Shown here piece after piece: positions 52,730-63,035 of a stretch of DNA of 64,000 nucleotides. The position numbers and the translations under genes were made by a program. Where the stretch lies: the NCBI RefSeq assembly GCF_049673005.1, contig NZ_JBATXB010000004.1, forward strand, positions 1-64,000. Direction: 5' to 3'. The number at the start of each line of letters is the position of its first letter. Within the stretch, counting starts at the first letter, position 1. Source of the stretch: Carnobacterium_A sp049673005. Its GTDB lineage: Bacteria > Bacillota > Bacilli > Lactobacillales > Carnobacteriaceae. Under the pieces are notes generated by a model that worked only from the letters and a program-made list of their open reading frames with translations, was not told the origin of the DNA and did no database searches.

Positions 52730-53935
52730 ATGTTAGAAAATAAAAACGTCGCATTATATGTTTCTGGTGGTATAGCGGCTTATAAAGCTGCTGATTTAGT
52801 TAGACGGCTTATTAAGCAAGGAGCGAATGTAAAAGTAGGTATGACTGCATCAGCTATGGAGTTTATAACTCCTTTGACTTTTCAAATATTAAGCAAGCAT
52901 CATGTATATACAGATACATTTGATGAAAGAGAAGAAGATAAAGTTAGCCACATTCATTTGGCTGATTGGACGGATATAGCTATCATCGCTCCGGCGACAG
53001 CTAATGTAATCGCTAAGGTAGCGAATGGTATAGCTGATGACTTCGTAACGACTGCTCTACTAGCTACCACCGCTCCAATTTTTGTTGTTCCTGCAATGAA
53101 TTCACATATGTTAGAGAATCCAGCCACGGTGCGTAATCTTGCAACTTTAAGAGCTGATAATCGATTTGTTATGGAACCAGAAACAGGCTTTCTTGCAGAA
53201 GGGTATGAGGGGAAAGGTAGGTTACCTGAACCTTCAACAATTGTTGAGTCAGTAAAACAATTTATAGTATCCCAACAACTAGACTTACCTTTAAAACATA
53301 AACGTATTATTATTACAGCAGGTGGGACAAAAGAACGTATTGACCCTGTAAGGTATATAACAAATGATTCTTCTGGGAAAATGGGTTATAGCCTAGCAAG
53401 TGTTGCAAGAGACATGGGGGCGCATGTGCTTCTTATCTCTGCAACAAAACAATTAAAGAGACCTTTGGGAGTAGATGTTGTGGAAGTTGATTCTGCTTCA
53501 GAAATGCTTGAGGCAGTAATGGCAGAATATGATAGTGCCGATATCGTTGTGATGGCTGCAGCTGTCTCTGATTATCGACCAAAAAAACAAGCTGCTAAGA
53601 AGATAAAGAAAAGTGATGAGTCTCTTACTATCGAGTTAGAAAAAACAACGGATATTTTGTATCAATTAGGTCATACAAAAAAAAATCAGTTTCTTATCGG
53701 TTTTGCTGCAGAAACAAATAATCTCGAAGTCTATGCTAAAGAAAAATTGGAAAGAAAAAAAGCAGATATGATAGTCGCTAATGATGTCTCAAAAGCAGAT
53801 GTTGGATTCAATAAAGATACAAATGAAGTAACCATTTTTATACCAAATAGCGAGCCAACGATTGTTTCTATTCGAAGCAAGAAAGAGGTTGCTATAGAAA
53901 TTTTTAATGTAGCCATAAAGCAAATGAGAAGGTGA
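52730..53935 (+). CDS. coaBC: Bifunctional phosphopantothenoylcysteine decarboxylase/synthetase
   Basis: A 401-residue fusion for coenzyme A synthesis. The N-terminal flavoprotein (CoaC, about 1-185) has the SGGIAAYKAADLVRRL start, catalytic His in SHIHLADW and the PAMNSHMLENP motif. The C-terminal synthetase (CoaB, about 190-400) starts ITAGGTKERIDPVRYITN and has the KKKK-type region and the DMIVANDVS block. The ribosome site is GAAGGAGG. It supplies 4'-phosphopantetheine to CoaD, encoded at 11.8 kb. Confidence 0.96.
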   Translation: MLENKNVALYVSGGIAAYKAADLVRRLIKQGANVKVGMTASAMEFITPLTFQILSKHHVYTDTFDEREEDKVSHIHLADWTDIAIIAPATANVIAKVANGIADDFVTTALLATTAPIFVVPAMNSHMLENPATVRNLATLRADNRFVMEPETGFLAEGYEGKGRLPEPSTIVESVKQFIVSQQLDLPLKHKRIIITAGGTKERIDPVRYITNDSSGKMGYSLASVARDMGAHVLLISATKQLKRPLGVDVVEVDSASEMLEAVMAEYDSADIVVMAAAVSDYRPKKQAAKKIKKSDESLTIELEKTTDILYQLGHTKKNQFLIGFAAETNNLEVYAKEKLERKKADMIVANDVSKADVGFNKDTNEVTIFIPNSEPTIVSIRSKKEVAIEIFNVAIKQMRR

Positions 53936-53949
53936 GGAAGTGATAAAGA

Positions 53950-56364
53950 GTGGTTTCAATTGCTAAGGTTATTGTTGATGTTCCAACGATGCAAACAAAT
54001 AAACCATACGATTATTTGATACCAACTGAATTCGATGAACAAATAATGCCTGGTATGCGGGTAGAAGTTCCTTTCGGTCAGGGAGCTAGAAAAGTTCAAG
54101 GATTTGTTGTTGAAATTACTCAAACAAGTAGTTTTGAAGGAAATCTAAAAGCTATAGCTAATTTGATGGATTTGACAGCTGTTTTAAACCATGAATTGTT
54201 GTTATTAGGTCGAGAAATGGCAGAATGGACTTTTTCTTTTCGAATTACTTGTTATCAGACGATGTTGCCTGCAATGTTAAGAGCAAAATATGAAAAAAAA
54301 GTAAAAATAATAGACGAGATACCAGCAGATTTGGCGGGTGAATTATTTAAAGGTCGAAATGAATTGACTTGGGATGAAGCGACTGAAAGAGGTTTATTGC
54401 CTCAATTATTAAACTTAAAGAAAAAAGAACTTGTTGAATTAACCTATGTTGTTAAAAATCAAGCTAAGACAAAAAAAAGAAGAATGATTCACTCTAACCT
54501 AACTTTTCAACAATTAGAGGAAGAAATAATAGGATTAGGTAAAAGAGCGCCAAAACAATCACAGCTATTAAAACAACTTCAATTACTAAATAATAAACCT
54601 ATTAGTACTAGCAAGATGACTAAAAAATATGGAGTATCTTCTGCTATTTTAAGAGAAGCTGAAAATAAAAAATGGCTTACTTTTTTTGAAGAAGAAATTT
54701 ACCGTGATCCGTTTAAAAATAAAGAATTTAAAAAAACTGAACCATTTTCATTAAATGATAGTCAAGAAAAAGCTTTGACTCCAATAATTAAGGCAGTTAA
54801 AGAACATGAAAAAGAAGTGTTTTTACTTAAAGGTGTAACGGGTAGCGGAAAAACAGAAATCTACTTACAGACAATAGCTGAAACATTAAAGAATGGTCAA
54901 TCAGCTTTAATGCTTGTTCCGGAAATAGCTTTAACTCCACAAATGGTTAACTCTTTTAAAGGTCGATTCGGAGAATCTGTTGCTGTTTTACACAGTGGTT
55001 TATCAATTGGTGAAAAATATGATGAATGGCGCAAAATAGAAAGACAAGAGGCTAAGGTAGTTGTTGGTGCACGATCTTCAATTTTTGCTCCTGTAACTAA
55101 TATCGGAGTTATTATTATTGATGAAGAACATGAAGGAACCTATAAACAAGATGAAAATCCACGTTACCATGCTAAAGATATAGCTATTTGGAGAGCAACT
55201 TATCATAATTGTCCGGTTATACTAGGTAGTGCAACTCCTTCGCTAGAATCCAGGGCACGTGCTCATAAAAAAGTATACACATTACTTGAATTACCAGAAC
55301 GTGTGAATAAGAAAGATTTACCAGAAGTAGAGATTGTCGATATGCGAGAAGAAGTGAAGAATGGCAATCGTAGTAATTTTTCAACACTATTGCTAGAAAA
55401 AATAAGGGATCGCATGGCTAAAAAAGAACAAATTGTTCTTTTACTAAATCGTCGAGGATATTCTTCATTTGTTATGTGTCGAGATTGTGGCTTTGTTTTA
55501 CCTTGTCCTAACTGTGATATCTCTTTAACATTGCATATGGATACAAAAACAATGAAATGTCATTATTGTGGACATGAAGAAGGAATCCCTCGCATCTGTC
55601 CAAGTTGTAACGGGCATAAAATTCGTTATTATGGAACAGGGACACAAAAAATAGAAGAAGAATTAAAAGATATTATTCCTGAAGCAAGGGTTATTAGGAT
55701 GGATGTTGATACAACTAGAAAAAAAGGAGCTCATGAAAAATTATTATCAGCTTTTGGAAACAAAGAAGCGGATATTCTATTGGGTACTCAGATGATTGCA
55801 AAAGGGTTAGATTTTCCTAACATCACGCTAGCGGGAGTATTAAATGCAGACACCGGCTTAGGTTTGCCAGATTTTAGGGCGAGTGAACGCACATTTCAAT
55901 TATTGACTCAAGTAAGTGGGCGAGCAGGAAGAGCCGATTTAACAGGAGAAGTTATTGTTCAGACGTTTAACCCAGAACATTACTCTATTCAGTTAGCTAA
56001 AAAACATGATTATGATGCATTTTATCAAAAAGAAATGCTTTTAAGACATAGAGGGAATTATCCACCATTTTATTTTACGATTTTGATTACGACAAGTCAC
56101 GTGGAAGAATTAATGGCTTCTAAAAAAATGTTGGAAATAGTTGAATCAATAAGACCGAATTTAAAACCAGAAACGATTTTATTGGGTCCTACTCCAAAAG
56201 CGGTTGCGCGAGTGAACAATCGGTATTATTATCAGACAATTATTAAATATAAGCAGGAACCATCACTATTTCCACAATTACAAGAACTACTGAATCAATC
56301 TCAAAAAGAAATGGCTAAAGGTTTGCAAATTGCTATTGATTCTGAGCCTATGCACTTCATTTAA
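53950..56364 (+). CDS. priA: Primosomal protein N', replication restart helicase
   Basis: The 804-residue superfamily 2 helicase reloads the replisome at stalled forks. It has an N-terminal DNA-binding 3'BD and winged-helix part (about 1-270), Walker A GVTGSGKTEIY (about 298), DEEH in IIDEEHEGTYKQD, eight zinc-binding Cys in the CRDCGFVLPCPNCD and CHYCGHEEGIPRICPSC region, and helicase motifs V/VI (GTQMIAKGLDFPNI, QVSGRAGRA). The start is GTG 53950. Full length. Confidence 0.96.
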   Translation: MVSIAKVIVDVPTMQTNKPYDYLIPTEFDEQIMPGMRVEVPFGQGARKVQGFVVEITQTSSFEGNLKAIANLMDLTAVLNHELLLLGREMAEWTFSFRITCYQTMLPAMLRAKYEKKVKIIDEIPADLAGELFKGRNELTWDEATERGLLPQLLNLKKKELVELTYVVKNQAKTKKRRMIHSNLTFQQLEEEIIGLGKRAPKQSQLLKQLQLLNNKPISTSKMTKKYGVSSAILREAENKKWLTFFEEEIYRDPFKNKEFKKTEPFSLNDSQEKALTPIIKAVKEHEKEVFLLKGVTGSGKTEIYLQTIAETLKNGQSALMLVPEIALTPQMVNSFKGRFGESVAVLHSGLSIGEKYDEWRKIERQEAKVVVGARSSIFAPVTNIGVIIIDEEHEGTYKQDENPRYHAKDIAIWRATYHNCPVILGSATPSLESRARAHKKVYTLLELPERVNKKDLPEVEIVDMREEVKNGNRSNFSTLLLEKIRDRMAKKEQIVLLLNRRGYSSFVMCRDCGFVLPCPNCDISLTLHMDTKTMKCHYCGHEEGIPRICPSCNGHKIRYYGTGTQKIEEELKDIIPEARVIRMDVDTTRKKGAHEKLLSAFGNKEADILLGTQMIAKGLDFPNITLAGVLNADTGLGLPDFRASERTFQLLTQVSGRAGRADLTGEVIVQTFNPEHYSIQLAKKHDYDAFYQKEMLLRHRGNYPPFYFTILITTSHVEELMASKKMLEIVESIRPNLKPETILLGPTPKAVARVNNRYYYQTIIKYKQEPSLFPQLQELLNQSQKEMAKGLQIAIDSEPMHFI

Positions 56365-56385
56365 TGATAGAAAGTTGGAAAAATA

Positions 56386-56880
56386 ATGTCTTTATTACCA
56401 ATCATAAAACACCCTAATCCGATACTAACCACTCCTACTAAAGAAGTGGTGGATATAACAGATGAGATTATTCAATTAATGGATGATATGTATGAAACGA
56501 TGATAGATGGAGATGGAATAGGAATCGCAGCACCACAAGTAAACCAATCACTTAGAATAGCCTTAGTAGAAGTTGATGAAGAAACTGGGTTATTTGAAAT
56601 GATAAATCCTAAAATCATAAAATCAACGGGTAAAACGATTGATGTCGAGGGATGCTTAAGTTTTCCAGAAATCTACGGTACAGTTGAACGGGCAGAAAAG
56701 ATTATTGTTCAATACTTTGATAGAGAAGGCGATGCTTATGAAGTTGAAGCAGAAGACTATTTAGCGCGTGTGTTTCAACATGAGCTAGAACACCTCGATG
56801 GAAAGTTATTTACAGACAGGATTATTCAAAAAATTAAACCTGAGGACTTAGAAGCCTATATGGAGGAGAATATAACATGA
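56386..56880 (+). CDS. def: Peptide deformylase
   Basis: The 164-residue metalloenzyme removes the N-formyl group from nascent proteins. The three motifs are GDGIGIAAPQ (GxGxAAxQ), EGCLSFPE (EGCLS) and HELEHLDG (HExxH variant HExEH). It precedes fmt, which makes the formyl-Met-tRNA, and overlaps it by four bases (ATGA). Ribosome site is weak. Confidence 0.95.
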   Translation: MSLLPIIKHPNPILTTPTKEVVDITDEIIQLMDDMYETMIDGDGIGIAAPQVNQSLRIALVEVDEETGLFEMINPKIIKSTGKTIDVEGCLSFPEIYGTVERAEKIIVQYFDREGDAYEVEAEDYLARVFQHELEHLDGKLFTDRIIQKIKPEDLEAYMEENIT

Positions 56881-57830
56881 CAAAAATAGTTTTTATGGGG
56901 ACACCGGCATTTTCTGTCCCAATATTAGAGGCATTAATTGCCGAAAAATATGAAGTACTAGCTGTTGTAACACAACCTGATAGACCAGTCGGTAGAAAGA
57001 AAATTATGACAGAAACGCCTGTAAAAAAAGCGGCTCTCAAGCATGGTCTACTGGTTTTACAACCGGAGAAAATAACGGGATCTGAGGAAATGGCTAAAAT
57101 AATAGAAATGAAACCAGATTTACTTATTACAGCAGCGTTTGGACAATTTTTACCACAAAAATTATTAAGCGTACCAAAATACGGAGCCATTAATGTCCAT
57201 GCTTCTTTATTACCTAAATACCGAGGAGGAGCGCCTGTCCATTATGCTTTAATTAATGGTGAAAAAGAAACAGGTGTAACCATTATGTACATGGAGAAAA
57301 AAATGGATGCTGGAGCAATTTTATCTCAGCGTTCTTTAGCCATTACAGAAAAAGACGACGTAGGAACTTTGTTTGAGCGCTTAAGCTCATTAGGAAAAGA
57401 ATTGTTAATTGATACTTTACCAGAATTATTAGCTGGTCATATCAAACCGATTTTGCAAGATGAACAGAAAGTAACATTCTCACCCAACATTAAACCGGAA
57501 GAAGAAATTATTGATTGGGCTAAAGAAGCAGTAGAAATTGACTGTCAAGTCCGTGGTATGCGTCCTTGGCCTGGTGCTTATACGTTTGTCAATGATAGTC
57601 GGTTAAAGATTTGGGATACGACACCTACGAATGAAAAAACAAATAAGAGTCCAGGAGTTATTATTAAAATAGAAAAAGATGCTTTTTTTGTGTCTTGTGG
57701 CAATAATTCGGTTATACAAATTAATGAACTTCAACCTGCTGGAAAAAGCAGAATGACAACAAAATCTTATTTAAGTGGAATAGGAAGCCAATTAATCGTT
57801 GGAGAAATGGTAGGGAAAAATGGGAACTAA
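56877..57830 (+). CDS. fmt: Methionyl-tRNA formyltransferase
   Basis: A 317-residue enzyme that formylates initiator Met-tRNA using 10-formyl-tetrahydrofolate. It has the N-terminal KIVFMGTPAFSVPIL start, the catalytic NVHASLLPKYRGGAPVHYA block with Asn/His, GVTIMYMEKKMDAG with the catalytic Asp, and a C-terminal tRNA-binding OB domain (about 205-317). The ATGA overlap with def indicates translational coupling. It also overlaps rsmB by 11 bases. Confidence 0.96.
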   Translation: MTKIVFMGTPAFSVPILEALIAEKYEVLAVVTQPDRPVGRKKIMTETPVKKAALKHGLLVLQPEKITGSEEMAKIIEMKPDLLITAAFGQFLPQKLLSVPKYGAINVHASLLPKYRGGAPVHYALINGEKETGVTIMYMEKKMDAGAILSQRSLAITEKDDVGTLFERLSSLGKELLIDTLPELLAGHIKPILQDEQKVTFSPNIKPEEEIIDWAKEAVEIDCQVRGMRPWPGAYTFVNDSRLKIWDTTPTNEKTNKSPGVIIKIEKDAFFVSCGNNSVIQINELQPAGKSRMTTKSYLSGIGSQLIVGEMVGKNGN

Positions 57831-59223
57831 AAAAGATGAAATTGAAACAAAGAAAAACAGTCAAAAACGCAATACGAAAAAGACTAGTCGTTATTTAGCC
57901 ATGTCTATTTTAGAAAAAACAGAAAAAGATAACTCATATTCAAATTTATTACTCAATGAAACCATTCAAAAGAATAATTTATCTCCAGCGGATGCTCGAT
58001 TATTAACAGAATTAGTTTATGGAGTATTGCAACACAAGTTAACTTTAGATTATTATTTATCTTCTTTTTTAAAAGAAAATCAAAAAATTGATGTTTGGGT
58101 TCGCAATTTATTGCGTTTATCTATTTATCAAATGATCTATTTAGATAAAATTCCCTCTCATGCAATTTTATTTGAAGCTGTAGAAATAGCGAAGAAAAAA
58201 GGACATATTGGAGTAAGCAAATTTATTAATGGAGTTTTAAGAAATGCAGAACGTAAAGGTTTCAAATCGATTGATGAAATAAAGGATCCAGTAGAAAGAT
58301 TAAGTATTGAAATTAGTATGCCAAAGTGGTTAGTAGAAAAATTTATTGATGAGATTGGTATAAATAATACGAAGAAATTAGGCGAATCTATTTTAAAACC
58401 TAGTCATTCTAGTGCTCGTATCAATGAAAAATATTTATCCGTAAAAGAAGCCTTAGAAGCAATGGCAGAAGAAGGATTTGATGTAGAACAAAGTCCGATT
58501 TCACCGGTAGGTATAATTAGTAAAGGGGGCCATTTTGCCTCATCACCTTTATTCCAATCTGGTCAATTAACGATTCAAGATGAATCATCTATGTTAGTAG
58601 CTCCAGCTATGCAAATAGAGGCTCATCATCAAGTATTAGATGCTTGTGCTGCTCCTGGAGGTAAAACAACTCATATTGCTTCATACCTTTCCGAAGAAGC
58701 AGGAGGGAAAGTAGTTGCTCTAGATTTACACCCCCATAAAGTAAAACTAATCGAAGATAATGCTAAACGGTTGCGTGTAGAAAAAGTCGTTGAAGGCAGA
58801 ACAATGGATGCTAGAAAAGTTGAAGAAGCTTTTGAAGATGAAAGTTTCGATCGTATATTAGTAGATGCACCCTGTTCAGGTTTAGGATTAATGAGAAGAA
58901 AGCCAGATATTAAATACACAAAAAAAGCTCAAGATATTGCTCAATTAAAAAAAATTCAGTTAGATATTTTATCAAGTGTAGCACCAAAGTTAAAAGAAGA
59001 GGGACTATTAGTGTATAGTACTTGTACAATTACCAAAGAAGAAAATCAAGGTACCGTAGATGCATTTTTAAAGGCGCACCCTAATTTTGAAAAAGTACCT
59101 GTTAGTGTAAATGACGTTTTAAATGAAACAATCCAAGATAATTTAATGCAAATTTTCCCACAAGATTTTGGGACAGATGGATTTTTTATCAGTTGTTTAA
59201 GAAAAAAATCAACTAAGAGATAA
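57820..59223 (+). CDS. rsmB: 16S rRNA (cytosine967-C5)-methyltransferase
   Basis: The 467-residue enzyme has an N-terminal NusB-like RNA-binding domain (about 20-150) and a C-terminal SAM methyltransferase domain. SAM motif DACAAPGGKTTHIAS (about 270) is followed by two Cys motifs: DAPCSGLGLMRRKPD and VYSTCTITKEEN, the nucleophile and release Cys of m5C methylases. It starts inside the end of fmt. Confidence 0.95.
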   Translation: MGTKKDEIETKKNSQKRNTKKTSRYLAMSILEKTEKDNSYSNLLLNETIQKNNLSPADARLLTELVYGVLQHKLTLDYYLSSFLKENQKIDVWVRNLLRLSIYQMIYLDKIPSHAILFEAVEIAKKKGHIGVSKFINGVLRNAERKGFKSIDEIKDPVERLSIEISMPKWLVEKFIDEIGINNTKKLGESILKPSHSSARINEKYLSVKEALEAMAEEGFDVEQSPISPVGIISKGGHFASSPLFQSGQLTIQDESSMLVAPAMQIEAHHQVLDACAAPGGKTTHIASYLSEEAGGKVVALDLHPHKVKLIEDNAKRLRVEKVVEGRTMDARKVEEAFEDESFDRILVDAPCSGLGLMRRKPDIKYTKKAQDIAQLKKIQLDILSSVAPKLKEEGLLVYSTCTITKEENQGTVDAFLKAHPNFEKVPVSVNDVLNETIQDNLMQIFPQDFGTDGFFISCLRKKSTKR

Positions 59224-59252
59224 TGACTTTTATGATTGGATGAGGTGTAGCA

Positions 59253-60002
59253 ATGCATATTTTTTTTCAAAGTGATATTGGAAAGAAAAGAAAAAATAAT
59301 CAAGACTTTGCAGGATATTTTAATAATGAACAGGGTATTTTGTTAGCTGTATTATGTGATGGAATGGGCGGTCATAAAGCTGGAGATGTTGCAAGTGAAA
59401 TGGCGGTTTCACATTTAGGCAATGCTTGGAAAAAGAATAAGTTAACTGATGTAGAGTCTATTATAGAATGGATACAAAAGCGTATTAATAAAGAGAATGA
59501 GCGGATTGTTGAAAAGTCTACTCAGTACCCTGATTTAGAAGGAATGGGGACAACTCTTGTAGCAGCTATATTAGTTAATAATGTTTTTATTATTGCAAAT
59601 GTTGGCGATAGTAGAGCCTACCAATTTATGAGTGGAAATCTAAAACAAGTAACTGACGATCACTCATTAGTTAATGAGCTGTTAAAGAGTGGAGAAATAA
59701 CAACTGAAGCAGCTTTGAAGCACCCTCAAAAAAATATCTTAACACGTTCTTTAGGTGTTTCAAAAAAAGTAGAAGTAGATATTATAACAGTTCCTGTTTT
59801 AGAAGGGGATTATCTTTTACTTTGCTCGGATGGATTGACTAATATGGTTAACGATAGAGAGATAACAAAGATAGTGAGTATAACTGAGAAAAGTATCGAA
59901 GAAAAAGTTTCAAGTTTGGTGTCTTTAGCAAATGCACGTGGAGGGTATGATAATATAACCGTAATGTTGATTGACCCACTTAAAGGAAAGGAGGGCAAAT
60001 AA
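59253..60002 (+). CDS. prpC: PP2C-type serine/threonine protein phosphatase
   Basis: A 249-residue Mn2+/Mg2+-dependent phosphatase that reverses PrkC phosphorylation. Motifs in order are the SDIGKKRKNNQD start, DGMGGHKAGDVAS, GMGTTLV, NVGDSRAYQ, DHSLVNEL, SDGLTNMV and GYDNITV, including the metal-binding Asp residues. The ribosome site is GAGGTG. The prkC start lies one base after its stop, the usual phosphatase-kinase pairing. Confidence 0.95.
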   Translation: MHIFFQSDIGKKRKNNQDFAGYFNNEQGILLAVLCDGMGGHKAGDVASEMAVSHLGNAWKKNKLTDVESIIEWIQKRINKENERIVEKSTQYPDLEGMGTTLVAAILVNNVFIIANVGDSRAYQFMSGNLKQVTDDHSLVNELLKSGEITTEAALKHPQKNILTRSLGVSKKVEVDIITVPVLEGDYLLLCSDGLTNMVNDREITKIVSITEKSIEEKVSSLVSLANARGGYDNITVMLIDPLKGKEGK

Positions 60003-60003
60003 A

Positions 60004-61989
60004 TTGGAAATAGGCAGAAAATTAAATGGCCGTTACAAAATAACCGGCACTGTTGGTGGCGGCGGGATGGCACATGTGTACTTAGCCCATGATTTAATAT
60101 TAGATCGAGACGTAGCTGTAAAAGTCTTACGTTATGATTTTCGTGATGATCAAGACACGATTAGAAGATTTAAACGTGAAGCTCTTGCCGCAACTGAGCT
60201 AGTTCATCCTAATATTGTAAGTGTGTATGACATTGGTGAAGAAGATAATAATCAGTATATTGTAATGGAGTATGTTAAAGGTATGGATTTAAAAAAATAC
60301 ATTCATGCGAACTTCCCAATTCCTTATCAAAAAGTAACTAATATTATGGACCAAGTTTTATCTGCAGTAGCTGCTGCCCATCATAGTAGAATTATTCATC
60401 GTGACTTAAAACCACAAAATATTTTAATAGATGAATCTGGAGTAGCTAAGATAACCGATTTTGGAATAGCGGTTGCCCTCTCTCAAACGTCTATTACTCA
60501 AACTAATTCGCTGTTAGGTTCAGTGCATTATCTATCACCTGAGCAAGCGCGTGGTGGAATGGCAACCAATCAATCTGATATTTATTCGCTGGGTATTATC
60601 TTATATGAATTGCTAACTGGACATGTTCCATTTGACGGAGAGTCAGCTGTTTCAATAGCTTTGAAACATTTTCAAGAAACTGTTCCTTCTGTTAAAAGTT
60701 ATGATCAGCGTATTCCACAAGCATTAGAAAACGTTGTTTTAAAAGCAACAGCTAAAGAGGTCGCAGATAGATATAAAACAGTTTATGAAATGCAACATGA
60801 TTTGGCTACTGCATTATCAGTAGAACGAAGAGATGAGCTGAAATATAGCCCGGCTAGCATGATGGAAACTACAAAAATTTTAGAACCTATACCCCTTGGT
60901 GCGGCTTCTTCAAAAGAAGTAGAAACAGCTAAAGAAAAAAAATCTTCAAAAAGTAAACAACTAGAAAACAATGAGAAATTAGCGAAGGTAAAAACTAAAA
61001 AAACTAAAAAGAAAAAAGCCTTACTAGTTTTATTAGGTTTATTCTTATTGAGTATAGTCGTGTTTTTTTTAATAGCCAATAGTGCTCCAAAAGATGTTAG
61101 CGTTCCAGACATAACAGATATGACTGAAAACGAAGCAACAAAAGTTTTATCTGAAAATAAGTTGCTTCTTGGAGAAATTTCAGAAGAGGCAAACAGTGAT
61201 GTTAAAGAAGGAAATATTATAAAATCAGATCCTAAAGCTGGTTTAAGTGTAAAGGAAAACACACTTATAAATGTTGTGGTAAGTTCTGGGAAAAAAACAG
61301 TTGAATTTTTAGATTATACAGGTGAGTCATATGAAGAGGTTGAGGCGGAATTAAATAAGCAAGATTTTACTATTGAGCGAAAAGATGAAAGCAGCGATAC
61401 GGTTGAGCCTGGTTTAATCATTTCACAAAATATTAACGAAAATGAAGAAGTTATTCCTGAAGACACTACGGTTACGTTTACCGTTAGCACAGGAAAAGCT
61501 GGATTCGAAATGCGTGATTTAAGTGGCTATTCTGAAAAAGGCGTCAAAGATTATGTAGCAGATAATGGTTTAAATGTTACAATAACAAAAGAATATTCAA
61601 ATGAAGTAGCTGATGGACAAGTTATTTCACAAGAGCCAGCAACGGGCACAATCTTATATGTAGGAGCAGATATTTCTGTGGTTATTTCACAAGGACCGGA
61701 AGATATCCCACTTAAAACGGTGAAAGAAACAATTCAAATATCTTATGAAGAACTTGAAGAAGACTTACCTGAAAGTACTAATGAGAGTAACGGAGAACAA
61801 CTTATTCCTAATTCTGTTACTATTTACATGGAAGATCAGGAACATAAGTTAGGGACAGTTTTCCAACAATTTGAAATTTCGGAAGATACTGAAATTGAAT
61901 TAACGTTTATTTTACAAGAAGGTGAAAAAGGAAGATATAAAGTTGTTAGAGATGGTGAAACCATTCAAGAAGAGGAAGTATCGCCGTAA
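60004..61989 (+). CDS. prkC: PASTA-domain serine/threonine protein kinase
   Basis: The 661-residue membrane kinase has a cytosolic kinase domain (about 1-270): Gly loop GTVGGGGMAHV (16-26), Lys40, catalytic Asp134 in HRDLKPQN and DFG in ITDFGIAV. A Lys-rich juxtamembrane part follows, then one transmembrane helix (about 340-358), three PASTA repeats (about 365-575) that sense muropeptides or lipid II, and a further 80-residue C-terminal domain. TTG 60004 is chosen because AAAGGAGGG precedes it by eight bases. It regulates cell-wall synthesis and division in related bacteria. A terminator follows. Confidence 0.95.
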   Translation: MEIGRKLNGRYKITGTVGGGGMAHVYLAHDLILDRDVAVKVLRYDFRDDQDTIRRFKREALAATELVHPNIVSVYDIGEEDNNQYIVMEYVKGMDLKKYIHANFPIPYQKVTNIMDQVLSAVAAAHHSRIIHRDLKPQNILIDESGVAKITDFGIAVALSQTSITQTNSLLGSVHYLSPEQARGGMATNQSDIYSLGIILYELLTGHVPFDGESAVSIALKHFQETVPSVKSYDQRIPQALENVVLKATAKEVADRYKTVYEMQHDLATALSVERRDELKYSPASMMETTKILEPIPLGAASSKEVETAKEKKSSKSKQLENNEKLAKVKTKKTKKKKALLVLLGLFLLSIVVFFLIANSAPKDVSVPDITDMTENEATKVLSENKLLLGEISEEANSDVKEGNIIKSDPKAGLSVKENTLINVVVSSGKKTVEFLDYTGESYEEVEAELNKQDFTIERKDESSDTVEPGLIISQNINENEEVIPEDTTVTFTVSTGKAGFEMRDLSGYSEKGVKDYVADNGLNVTITKEYSNEVADGQVISQEPATGTILYVGADISVVISQGPEDIPLKTVKETIQISYEELEEDLPESTNESNGEQLIPNSVTIYMEDQEHKLGTVFQQFEISEDTEIELTFILQEGEKGRYKVVRDGETIQEEEVSP

Positions 61990-62006
61990 AAAAACACTTC
62001 ATCTAT

Positions 62007-62058
62007 AACACTAAAAAATCTGAAAGACATAAACTAGTCTTTCAGGTTTTTTGGTGTT
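62007..62058 (+). terminator. Rho-independent terminator after prkC
   Basis: A 22-bp stem (62007-62028 with 62037-62058, two G-T wobbles) has an 8-base loop. The core TCTGAAAGAC/GTCTTTCAGG is followed by six T, which themselves pair with the A-run on the left. Confidence 0.9.
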
Positions 62059-62126
62059 AAAATACATATAAAAGAACTAGTTGTTCTAGTTGGAAAATAA
62101 CTATAAAAATATAAAGGAGATGCGAT

Positions 62127-63026
62127 TTGCCAAAAGGACAAATAAGAAAAGCTTTGAGTGGGTTTTATTATGTTTATTATGAAGGAGAAACTTATCAAAC
62201 TCGTGGGAGAGGTAATTTTAGAAAGCGTAAATTAACTCCAATGGTTGGTGATTATGTAGAATTTGAAAGCAGTACGAAAACGGATGGAATTCTTAAGGAA
62301 TTACTTTCACGTAAAAATGAGTTAGTTCGTCCGGCAGTTGCCAATGTTGATTTGGGAATAATCATTATGTCAGCAATTGAGCCTAATTTTTCTACTAATT
62401 TATTAGATCGATTTTTAGTAACGCTGGAAAGCAAAGCTATTCAAGCTCTTATTTATATCACAAAAATAGATTTGCTGACTGAAAATCAATTGAAGGAAGT
62501 AACTATTTTAAAACAACAATATGAGGAAATAGGTTACCCAGTTATTCTTCCAGAAACAAAAACGAACCAAGCAGCGATAAAAGAACTCGTAGGTTACTTC
62601 CCTAACAAACTAACTGTTTTTATGGGTCAATCGGGTGCTGGAAAATCTACCTTATTAAATCAGATAGCTCCTGAATTAGATTTAAAAACTGGGATTATTT
62701 CTTCAGCATTAGGTCGTGGAAAACATACGACCCGTCATGTTGAACTAATCCCTTTATTTGATGGACTAGTAGCGGATACACCAGGGTTTAGTTCAATCGA
62801 TTTTTTAGAGATTGAAACCGAAGAATTGCCTGAATTGTTTACAGAGTTTGTTGAAGTACAAGATCTTTGCCGTTTTAGAAGCTGTATGCACCGCAACGAA
62901 CCTGGTTGTCAAGTCCAAAAAGAGGTTGCAGAAGGTAAGATTCAACCTTATCGTTACAAACATTATTTACAGTATCTTGATGAAATTGAGAATAGAAAAC
63001 CTAAATACAATAAAAAAGAAAAGTGA
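62127..63026 (+). CDS. rsgA: Ribosome small-subunit-dependent GTPase RsgA
   Basis: A 299-residue circularly permuted GTPase that checks 30S subunit maturation. It has an N-terminal OB domain (about 1-70), then the G4 TKID-type motif (YITKIDLL), G1 GQSGAGKSTLLN (about 170), G3 DTPGFSS, and a C-terminal zinc motif CRFRSCMHRNEPGC (C-x4-C-x-H-x5-C). The start is TTG 62127, behind AAAGGAGAT. Follows prkC as in Bacillus (cpgA/yloQ). Confidence 0.95.
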   Translation: MPKGQIRKALSGFYYVYYEGETYQTRGRGNFRKRKLTPMVGDYVEFESSTKTDGILKELLSRKNELVRPAVANVDLGIIIMSAIEPNFSTNLLDRFLVTLESKAIQALIYITKIDLLTENQLKEVTILKQQYEEIGYPVILPETKTNQAAIKELVGYFPNKLTVFMGQSGAGKSTLLNQIAPELDLKTGIISSALGRGKHTTRHVELIPLFDGLVADTPGFSSIDFLEIETEELPELFTEFVEVQDLCRFRSCMHRNEPGCQVQKEVAEGKIQPYRYKHYLQYLDEIENRKPKYNKKEK

Positions 63027-63035
63027 GGAATGTAT